The notes beneath the pieces are model-generated. The model had not been told where the DNA came from and ran no database searches. It saw nothing but the letters and a program-made list of their open reading frames with translations. Made by a program: the position numbers and the translations under genes. DNA of 12,225 bases from an uncultured beta proteobacterium. GTDB lineage: Bacteria > Pseudomonadota > Gammaproteobacteria > Burkholderiales > Rhodocyclaceae. The first letter of the stretch is position 1. Every line of letters starts with the position of its first letter. Shown piece after piece: positions 6,372-12,225 of this stretch. The stretch spans positions 1-12,225 of the forward strand of contig CAIWVX010000440.1 in the NCBI GenBank assembly GCA_903916205.1, read 5' to 3'.

Positions 6372-7298
6372 TTAAATACCTGCCAAAACCTTAATATGCG
6401 CACCCACACTGCGTGCCAGCGCCGATAGCACGTAACCGCCTTCCAGCATTGAGACAACCCGCCCTTTGGCGCTTTCGTCAGCGACCTGCATAATTTGCTC
6501 GGTCACCCAGGTATAATCTTTTTCGAGTAATTTCATCCCGCCTAAATCGTCCTCGTAGTGAGCATCGAAACCTGCTGAAATCAGTAACATTTCGGGTTTA
6601 AATTCGCGCAATCGTGGAAGCCAAATATCAGTCACCATTTGACGAAATTCATCACCTCCCGTACCCGCAGGTAGCGGCACATTGAGCATATTCGAAGCCG
6701 GATTGTCAGCGCCGCTATACGGGTAAAAAGGATGCTGGAACATTCCGACCATCAGCACTTGCTCATTATTCTTGAAACTATCCTCAGTACCATTGCCGTG
6801 ATGAACGTCAAAATCAACAATCGCCACACGAGATAAGCCATGAACTTTGAGTGCGTGTGCCGCCGCTACGGCAATATTATTAAAGAAGCTAAAGCCCATC
6901 GCATTTTGCCGTTCGGCGTGATGGCCGGGGGGGCGAATCGAACAAAACGCATTTTTTACTTCACCCGACATCACCAAATCTACCGCCATCACTCCGGCCC
7001 CGGCTGAACGCAGTGCTGCCTGCCAGGTATGCGGATTCATCGCCGTATCAGGATCAAGATGGACGACCCCCGTTGCCGGAGAGCTACGTTTTAGCCGTTC
7101 GAGATGCGTAACGGTGTGCACGCGCAAAAGTTGCTCGAAGCTGGCTAGCGGAGCATCGTAATACACGTAATAGGGATCAATCCCCTGAGCAATCATGTGA
7201 TCGCTGATAGCACTTAATCGTGCCGGACATTCAGGATGAAGTGCGCCCATTTCATGTAATGAGCAATCCCGATGGGTAATAAATGCGGTGCTGGACAC
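6372..7298 (-). CDS. Histone deacetylase-family (HDAC/AcuC/acetylpolyamine amidohydrolase-like) zinc hydrolase
   Basis: Members of this superfamily remove acetyl or related groups from lysines, polyamines or small amides using zinc; the substrate here cannot be read from sequence. All expected active-site parts are present: RPPGHHAE (122-129, catalytic His pair), DFDVHHGNGT (162-171, zinc ligands D164 and H166), AGFDAH (242-247, zinc ligand D245) and the late EGGY (286-289). The N-terminus reads FITHRDCSLHEMGALHPECP, typical of the family. I prefer the GTG at 7298 (308 residues) because AGGGGG lies six bases upstream; an ATG at 7337 would add 13 unlikely residues. A promoter candidate lies upstream. 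dapA follows on the same strand. Confidence 0.93.
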   Translation of the reverse strand: MSSTAFITHRDCSLHEMGALHPECPARLSAISDHMIAQGIDPYYVYYDAPLASFEQLLRVHTVTHLERLKRSSPATGVVHLDPDTAMNPHTWQAALRSAGAGVMAVDLVMSGEVKNAFCSIRPPGHHAERQNAMGFSFFNNIAVAAAHALKVHGLSRVAIVDFDVHHGNGTEDSFKNNEQVLMVGMFQHPFYPYSGADNPASNMLNVPLPAGTGGDEFRQMVTDIWLPRLREFKPEMLLISAGFDAHYEDDLGGMKLLEKDYTWVTEQIMQVADESAKGRVVSMLEGGYVLSALARSVGAHIKVLAGI

Positions 7299-7358
7299 GT
7301 TAGACCCCCTGTCGTCAGTGAAGACGGAATTTAACAATCAATCGATTCTTCAGCGCTT

Positions 7359-7385
7359 ATTATCAGCCAAATCCTATTCAGACAA
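7359..7385 (-). promoter_or_regulatory. Candidate promoter for the HDAC-family gene
   Basis: On the minus strand, GATAAT (7364-7359) is preceded by TTGTCT (7385-7380) with a 15-base spacer, shorter than ideal. Transcription would start about 50 bases before the preferred GTG. It lies in the shared intergenic space with the divergent chelatase gene. The evidence is weak. Confidence 0.3.
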
Positions 7386-7483
7386 CAATGCAAGCCTTGT
7401 CCAACAGGGTGAATTTTTTAGGTTAAACGATCTGAAAAGTTTGGGTTAGTATCTCTAGCCTGTGGCTCCAGTAAACTGAAAAC

Positions 7484-7858
7484 ATGTCAAAAACAGCTCT
7501 TATTCTTCTTGCCCACGGCGCTCGTGATCCTGAGTGGTCTGCGCCGATGCGCCGCGTGTGGCTAGCGATTCAAGCTCAGCGTCCCGGTCAGCGTATTGGC
7601 CTAGCCTTTCTCGAATTCATCAAACCGGATTTGCCCGAAAGTGTCGCTATGCTACGGGCTGAAGGGATTGATCGTATCATTATCGTGCCCTTGTTTTTAG
7701 CCCAGGGTGGGCATCTTAAGAAGGGTGTTCCACTACTGATTGATGAATTTAGGCGGCAGCATCCGCAGGTGAGTTTTGAACTGACCGCTCCGGTGGGCGA
7801 GGCCGATGAGGTCATCCGCGCAATGACCGCACATATCCTGTCAATTACCGACGAGTAA
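7484..7858 (+). CDS. cbiX: Small CbiX/SirB-type sirohydrochlorin chelatase
   Basis: CbiX/SirB proteins insert cobalt or iron into sirohydrochlorin for cobalamin or sirohaem synthesis. The protein is 124 residues, the length of the single-domain short form (CbiXS, SirB) that works as a dimer. It starts ALILLAHGARDPEW, placing metal-ligand His11, and has IIVPLFLAQGGHLKKGVP, placing the second His77. The protein ends soon after one domain, with no second repeat and no His-rich or Fe-S tail. Which metal it inserts cannot be told from this. No strong ribosome site precedes the ATG. No other sirohaem or cobalamin gene is in the window; folK follows on the same strand after about 190 bases. Confidence 0.9.
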   Translation: MSKTALILLAHGARDPEWSAPMRRVWLAIQAQRPGQRIGLAFLEFIKPDLPESVAMLRAEGIDRIIIVPLFLAQGGHLKKGVPLLIDEFRRQHPQVSFELTAPVGEADEVIRAMTAHILSITDE

Positions 7859-7860
7859 GC

Positions 7861-7986
7861 TCAAATAATCAGCCGGTCTTCAACCCGTGTTCCCGCGCTT
7901 TGAAGCCGTTGGATGACGCTGGTCAGATCCTTTATCTCAAACGATGATTTTGAAATGAGAACATCTAAAAATTTAGATAGTTGCTC
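7861..7986 (-). other. Coding-like open stretch of 41 codons without a start
   Basis: Between cbiX and folK the minus strand has an open frame (EQLSKFLDVL... to ...AGTRVEDRLII, then TGA) with protein-like composition. An in-frame TAG lies just before it and no usual start codon is available, so it may be the tail of a lost gene or chance. A 16-base dyad, atctaaa-aa-tttagat (7963-7978), lies inside it. I do not recognise the peptide. Confidence 0.25.
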
Positions 7987-8046
7987 CTACCTGAGTAGTT
8001 ACGTAAAATTTTGCCTATTCCTTGCCTTGGTGGTGATGTTTTTTTC

Positions 8047-8541
8047 ATGAATCCCCCAATGCCCCTCGTCTACGTTGCTCTTGGTTCCAATCTGGCTGAC
8101 CCGGCTGCGCAAATCCGAGCAGCGCTTGAAAAACTGGCGCGTTTGCCGCATTCGCGTTTGTTGCGTGCGTCTTCGCTTTATCGCACAGCACCTGTTGGCA
8201 TTCATGGCCAGCCGGATTTTATCAATGCGGTGGCCGCGTTCGAAACCATGCTTTCGCCGGAGGCGTTTCTTGCGACTTTGTTTGCCATTGAAGCGGAGTT
8301 TGGTCGTCGCCGGGATTTTCCTCTCGCGCCGCGCATTCTTGATCTCGATCTGTTGCTTTACGATACACAGACGATTAATTCGCCTAGGCTCGTGCTACCC
8401 CATCCACGTATGCATCTACGAAGATTTGTGCTGGAACCCCTAGTTGATATTTCAAACGACTGCGACATTCCCGGTCGTGGCAGTGCGGCGGCTTGGTTAG
8501 CTGCGGTTAGCTTGCAGCGCATTGATAAATTGGTGTCATGA
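8047..8541 (+). CDS. folK: 2-amino-4-hydroxy-6-hydroxymethyldihydropteridine pyrophosphokinase (HPPK)
   Basis: HPPK moves pyrophosphate from ATP to 6-hydroxymethyl-dihydropterin, a step in folate synthesis in the cytoplasm. From the ATG at 8047 the protein has 164 residues, close to the E. coli length of 159. It shows the N-terminal VYVALGSN (8-15), SSLYRTAPVG (42-51), DFINAVAAFET (57-67), and the signature PRILDLDLLLYD (95-106) with the two magnesium-binding Asp residues D99 and D101, followed by LVLPHPRMHLRRFVLEPL. A TTG at 8011 would add 12 residues and ATG 8059 would remove four; GGTGAT upstream of 8047 and the family's short N-terminus favour 8047. folB, folP and panB, which often lie nearby, are not in the window. 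Confidence 0.97.
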   Translation: MNPPMPLVYVALGSNLADPAAQIRAALEKLARLPHSRLLRASSLYRTAPVGIHGQPDFINAVAAFETMLSPEAFLATLFAIEAEFGRRRDFPLAPRILDLDLLLYDTQTINSPRLVLPHPRMHLRRFVLEPLVDISNDCDIPGRGSAAAWLAAVSLQRIDKLVS

Positions 8542-8693
8542 TCATTTATAAAATCTTTGCGTTTAGCCTAGGTTATCCAAGTTTTTTCGGGCTATATGGC
8601 GTTAAGTGGGTATTCAGTAACACTACCTGTAGAAAAAATTAGTCCAAATAGAGCGATAGAAATCGACAGATCAAGCATTCAGAGGAGAGCTTT

Positions 8694-9455
8694 TTGAAAA
8701 TACTTGTTGCCGTTAAACGGGCCGTTGATTACAACGTCAGGGTGCGTGCCAAGGCCGACGGTTCTGGTGTGGATGTTCATAACGCCAGAATGTCGATGAA
8801 TCCGTTTGATGAAATCGCCGTTGAAGAGGCCGTTCGGCTCAAGGAGAGTGGCGGAGTAAGCGAAGTTGTGGTGTTTTCAGCAGGCGTTTTGGCGTGTCAA
8901 GAAACCTTGCGGACGGCGATGGCGTTAGGGGCTGATCGGGCCATTTTGGTTGAATCGGAGATCGAGTTGGAGCCGCTGGCCGTGGCTAAATTGCTTAAGG
9001 CGGTGTGTGAAAAAGAGCGTCCTGAAATCGTCTTGTGCGGCAAGCAGGCGATTGATGATGACGCCAATCAGACGGGTCAGATGCTGGCGGCTTTGCTGAA
9101 TTGGCCACAAGCTACTTTCGCTTCAAAAGTCACGGTGACTGAAGCCGGCGGGCGGCGACAAGCGACCGTGATACGTGAAATTGACGGCGGTATTGAGACC
9201 ATTGAAGTGGCCTTACCCGCCGTGATTACGGCAGACCTACGACTCAATGAACCGCGCTACGTAACGCTTCCCAATATTATAAAAGCCAAGAAAAAACCAC
9301 TTGAAATACTGACCCCGATGTCGCTCGGTGTGAATGTATTGCCCCGGCTAAAAACGCTGTATGTGAGCGAACCGCCAAAGCGCGCCACGGGCATCAGGGT
9401 GGGGAGTGTTAGCGAATTGGTGAGCTATTTAAAAACCAGCGGGGTTATCGCATGA
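8694..9455 (+). CDS. etfB: Electron transfer flavoprotein beta subunit
   Basis: EtfB pairs with EtfA to form a soluble FAD protein that collects electrons from acyl-CoA and similar dehydrogenases. The 253-residue protein begins [18 protein letters not shown] and carries the AMP-binding [13 protein letters not shown] (116-128) and the beta-subunit signature region 172-201 ([18 protein letters not shown] then [11 protein letters not shown]). The start is TTG at 8694, supported by GAGGAG six bases upstream; no ATG fits the family's N-terminus. It overlaps etfA in an ATGA at 9452-9455, so the two are translationally coupled. Together with the ETF-quinone oxidoreductase nearby it fits the ordinary respiratory type of ETF; there is no sign of an electron-bifurcating set. 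Confidence 0.97.
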   Translation: MKILVAVKRAVDYNVRVRAKADGSGVDVHNARMSMNPFDEIAVEEAVRLKESGGVSEVVVFSAGVLACQETLRTAMALGADRAILVESEIELEPLAVAKLLKAVCEKERPEIVLCGKQAIDDDANQTGQMLAALLNWPQATFASKVTVTEAGGRRQATVIREIDGGIETIEVALPAVITADLRLNEPRYVTLPNIIKAKKKPLEILTPMSLGVNVLPRLKTLYVSEPPKRATGIRVGSVSELVSYLKTSGVIA

Positions 9456-10384
9456 GAAGCTTGATTCTGGTTGAACATGATGGCGTTTCGATGGCGTCGA
9501 CGACCCTAAATACGGTGACGGCGGCAGCTCAAATTGGCGGTGAAATTGATCTGCTGGTTGCCGGTAAGGCGTGTTCGAGCGTGGCGGAACAAGCCGCAAG
9601 AATCGCCGGAGTAGCCAAAGTTTGGTTGGCCGAAGCCCCGCATCTGGCGGATCAAGCGCCGGAGAACATGGCGGCTTTACTCGTCACCCAGGCGGCGACT
9701 TACAGCCACTTCTTTGCCGCAGCTACCGCCTCGGGTAAAAATAGTCTGCCACGGGTAGCGGCTTTGCTCGATGTGGCACAGATTTCCGAGATCATCGCGG
9801 TTGAATCTGCCGATACTTTTGTTCGGCCGATATACGCGGGCAATGTGCTGGCCACCGTACAATCAACCGATGCCGTGAAAGTGATCACGGTGCGTACAAC
9901 GGCTTTTCTCCCGGCAAAAATGGACGGTGCCGCGCCCATCGAACGTCTTGCCGCAACGCCTGATCAAGGCTTGAGCCGGTTAATTTCGCGAGAATGCAGC
10001 CCTTCCGAACGACCTGAACTTTCCACCGCTCGTGTGGTGATTGCTGGCGGGCGAGGACTGGGGACGGGCGAAAACTTTCATCAACTGCTTGAGCCGTTGG
10101 CCGATAAGCTCGGTGGCGCGCTCGGCGCGACCCGCGCCGCCGTTGATGCCGGATTTGTCTCGAATGACTTTCAAATCGGGCAGACCGGCAAAATTGTTGC
10201 CCCCGAACTTTATATCGCTGTAGGCCTTTCCGGGGCGATTCAGCACCTGGCCGGAATGAAAGACAGTCGAGTCATTGTGGCCATCAACACAGATGCCGAT
10301 ACGGCGATCTTTAACGTGGCCGATTATGCTTTAGTCGCCGATTTGTTTCAGGCCATTCCAGAACTGACGGCGGCCTTGGGATGA
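9452..10384 (+). CDS. etfA: Electron transfer flavoprotein alpha subunit
   Basis: EtfA holds the redox-active FAD of the EtfAB dimer. It is 310 residues. The N-terminal domain (about 1-185) is the variable half; the C-terminal FAD domain has GGRGLG (199-204), [11 protein letters not shown] (225-235), the region from [18 protein letters not shown] through GAIQHLAGM (241-269), [11 protein letters not shown] (277-287) and [10 protein letters not shown] (290-299), all in family order. The common NKDPEAPIF is NTDADTAIF here, a mild variation. Its start overlaps the etfB stop. It converges with the ETF-QO gene, leaving an 85-base gap in which I see only a weak five-pair hairpin (10432-10445) without a T-run. 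Confidence 0.97.
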   Translation: MRSLILVEHDGVSMASTTLNTVTAAAQIGGEIDLLVAGKACSSVAEQAARIAGVAKVWLAEAPHLADQAPENMAALLVTQAATYSHFFAAATASGKNSLPRVAALLDVAQISEIIAVESADTFVRPIYAGNVLATVQSTDAVKVITVRTTAFLPAKMDGAAPIERLAATPDQGLSRLISRECSPSERPELSTARVVIAGGRGLGTGENFHQLLEPLADKLGGALGATRAAVDAGFVSNDFQIGQTGKIVAPELYIAVGLSGAIQHLAGMKDSRVIVAINTDADTAIFNVADYALVADLFQAIPELTAALG

Positions 10385-10469
10385 TGAGCGCATCTATTCC
10401 AAAACACGGGCAATCATCGTTGTGGGTGAGCCGTTGCGGCCAACGCTACGCCCTATCGGCTGTCGGCAT

Positions 10470-12116
10470 TCACATATTCCGGTAATTCGGGCCTTCGCCG
10501 CCTTGCGGGGCTGTCCATGTAATGTTTTGGGTCGGGTCTTTAATATCACAGGCTTTGCAGTGTAAGCAATTCTGCGCATTGATCTGCAAGCGTGGACGTC
10601 CTTGCGGATCGTCCCGCACAATTTCGTAAACGCCTGCCGGGCAATAGCGCTGCTCTGGCGCGTCGTAGAGCGCCAGATTGTGCTCGATCGCTACTGAGAT
10701 CGCTTTAAGTTTCAGGTGGCAGGGTTGATTTTCTTCGTGGTGGGTGTTGGAGAGATAGACCGACGATAGCCGGTCAAAGCTAATTATTCCATCCGGTTTA
10801 GGGTAAATAATGGGCCGACTCTCGGCCAGTTTCTTCAGCCGGTTAGCATCGCTGGTCTTGTTGCACAACGTCCACGGTGCCTTACCTCGGAACAGCATCT
10901 GGTCAATGCCGAACATCAGGCTACCGAGGGCTAAACCCTTGTCCATCCATGGCTTGAAGTTGCGGGTTTTGTAGAGTTCATCGAATAACCAACTGTTGCC
11001 GAAAGCCGCTGGATAAGCGTTAAGTTCGTCGCCACTTCTTTGAGCGATGAGCGCATTGAAACCCGCTTCGGCGGCCAACATTCCCGATTTGATCGCGCCG
11101 TGTATGCCCTTTAAGCGAGCTGCATTCAAAAATCCGGCGTTGTCGCCAATCAATGCCCCGCCGGGAAAAACTAGTTTAGGCAAGGACTGTAGGCCGCCCG
11201 TCGTAATGGCTCGGGCACCGTAGGCGATGCGTTTTCCGTTTTCCAGAAAACCGCGAAGTGCCGGATGCGTTTTAAGGCGCTGGAATTCTTCAAACGGAGA
11301 GAGGTAAGGATTGCTGTAACTGAGACCGGTCACCATGCCGATGGCGACTTGTTGACCGGCCATGTGGTACATGAAGCCGCCGCCGTAACTGTCCGCCTTG
11401 AGCGGCCAGCCCCCGGTATGCACGACCAATCCGGCCTGATGTTTTTCGGGGGGGATTTCCCAAAGTTCCTTGATTCCTAAGCCATAAACTTGCGGAACAG
11501 TCGGGTGCTTCAGATTGAATTTTAGATCAAGTTGTTGGCCGAGATGACCACGGCAGCCTTCGGCAAAAAACGTGTAGCGGGCATTCAATTCGACGCCTCG
11601 CTGGAAAACTGGGCCGCATTGACCATTCTTGAGAATACCCATGTCGCCGGTCGCCACCCCTTTGACCGAACCATCTTCGTCGTACAACACTTCCGAGCCG
11701 CTAAATCCGGGGTAAATTTCGACACCAAGGCTTTCCGCTAGGCGGCCCAGCCAGCGACACAATTCGCCCAAACTGACGATTTGATGGCCCACATTATGAA
11801 AACAATCCGGCAACATCCAGTCGGAGAGTTGCGTGCTGGTCGTTTCGCCAAGCACCAAGAAGCGGTTTTCAGTTACCGCCGTATTCAGCGGAGCGCCTGA
11901 GTTTTTCCAGTCAGGAATGAGCTCGCTTAAGGCCCGAGTATCCATTATTGCGCCAGAGAGAATGTGTGCGCCAATCTCAGCCCCTTTCTCGATCAGACAA
12001 ACGGTGATTTGACGCCCGTGTGCTGCGGCCAATTGCTTGAGACGAATCGCCGCCGACAAACCCGCCGGGCCAGCACCGACAATAAGCACATCAAATTGCA
12101 TTGATTCGCGTGGCAT
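10470..12116 (-). CDS. Electron transfer flavoprotein-ubiquinone oxidoreductase (ETF-QO)
   Basis: ETF-QO takes electrons from reduced ETF and passes them to ubiquinone at the inner membrane, through FAD and one 4Fe-4S cluster. The 548-residue length fits the family. The N-terminal FAD fold shows VGAGPAGLSAAIRLKQ with GxGxxG at 14-19, then IEKGAEIGAHILSGAIMD. Mid-protein marks include AEGCRGHLGQQL, YGLGIKELWEIP and GGGFMYHM. The four cluster cysteines are C492, C517, C520 and C523; the spacing 25-3-3 is the same as in the human enzyme. The ATG at 12116 gives PRESM before the FAD fold, matching relatives; the ribosome site is weak, and an upstream stop rules out an ATG further up. It is convergent with etfBA. 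Confidence 0.97.
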   Translation of the reverse strand: MPRESMQFDVLIVGAGPAGLSAAIRLKQLAAAHGRQITVCLIEKGAEIGAHILSGAIMDTRALSELIPDWKNSGAPLNTAVTENRFLVLGETTSTQLSDWMLPDCFHNVGHQIVSLGELCRWLGRLAESLGVEIYPGFSGSEVLYDEDGSVKGVATGDMGILKNGQCGPVFQRGVELNARYTFFAEGCRGHLGQQLDLKFNLKHPTVPQVYGLGIKELWEIPPEKHQAGLVVHTGGWPLKADSYGGGFMYHMAGQQVAIGMVTGLSYSNPYLSPFEEFQRLKTHPALRGFLENGKRIAYGARAITTGGLQSLPKLVFPGGALIGDNAGFLNAARLKGIHGAIKSGMLAAEAGFNALIAQRSGDELNAYPAAFGNSWLFDELYKTRNFKPWMDKGLALGSLMFGIDQMLFRGKAPWTLCNKTSDANRLKKLAESRPIIYPKPDGIISFDRLSSVYLSNTHHEENQPCHLKLKAISVAIEHNLALYDAPEQRYCPAGVYEIVRDDPQGRPRLQINAQNCLHCKACDIKDPTQNITWTAPQGGEGPNYRNM

Positions 12117-12155
12117 CGGCTTTTCGATATTCTCAGGGTAGTTAATGGTGTGGCC

Positions 12156-12206
12156 TCATCGTGACGGCAGCTCGTCAATGGCGAGCATTTTGCCGTAGAG
12201 TGACTC
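12156..12206 (-). pseudogene. Possible 3' tail of a truncated gene
   Basis: On the minus strand the last codons before a TGA at 12156 read ESLYGKMLAIDELPSR, which looks protein-like. The stop lies about 40 bases ahead of the ETF-QO start, a normal operon spacing. To its right the frame soon meets a TAA inside the IS-like sequence at the window edge. It may be the stump of an upstream gene cut by an insertion, but so short a peptide could be chance. Confidence 0.3.
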
Positions 12207-12208
12207 AG

Positions 12209-12225
12209 TAGTGTCCGGTTAAAAA
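12209..12225. mobile_element. Possible insertion-sequence terminus at window edge
   Basis: The final bases tagtgtccggttaaaaa resemble, from memory, the terminal inverted repeat of certain insertion sequences. Only one end is visible and no transposase is in the window, so this is a lead only. Confidence 0.3.

Overview
The window looks like the chromosome of a Gram-negative, respiring bacterium, most likely a betaproteobacterium. This is inferred from the dapA-bamC pair, a BamC lipoprotein, a 4Fe-4S ETF-quinone oxidoreductase with its EtfBA partner, and a tRNA-Leu with encoded CCA. I cannot name the genus. The left third is accessory DNA; the rest is mostly housekeeping.

Region 1 (1-3764, all + strand) is a type I restriction-modification operon in unusual order: the 3' part of hsdS, a DUF559-type endonuclease-like gene, a RhuM-family gene, then hsdM. 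hsdR is not in the window. The genes abut or overlap (TAAATG, ATGA and an 8-base overlap), so they probably form one transcript. Three copies of a GC-rich palindromic, REP-like repeat sit at the hsdS/DUF559 junction; they encode the last residues and stop of hsdS and the first ~46 residues of the DUF559 protein. rhuM is broken by a frameshift at a site that looks like a microhomology deletion.

Region 2 (3765-4210) has no intact protein gene. It holds a 13-bp tandem repeat, a good sigma-70 promoter, tRNA-Leu(CAA), a long imperfect hairpin, and what may be the remains of a gene once coupled to bamC.

Region 3 (4211-7298, - strand) holds an HDAC-family deacylase, dapA (lysine/diaminopimelate synthesis) and bamC (outer-membrane protein assembly); bamC follows dapA closely. 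Region 4 (7484-8541, + strand) holds a short CbiX/SirB chelatase gene (sirohaem/cobalamin) and folK (folate).

Region 5 (8694-12116) is an electron-transfer module: etfB and etfA overlap on the + strand and converge on the ETF-ubiquinone oxidoreductase gene on the - strand. Together they carry electrons from flavin dehydrogenases to the quinone pool. The extreme right end holds a short gene-tail-like stretch that runs into a sequence resembling an insertion-sequence terminus.

The observations most worth following are the repeat-embedded DUF559 gene inside a restriction operon, the broken rhuM, and the decayed gene behind bamC.
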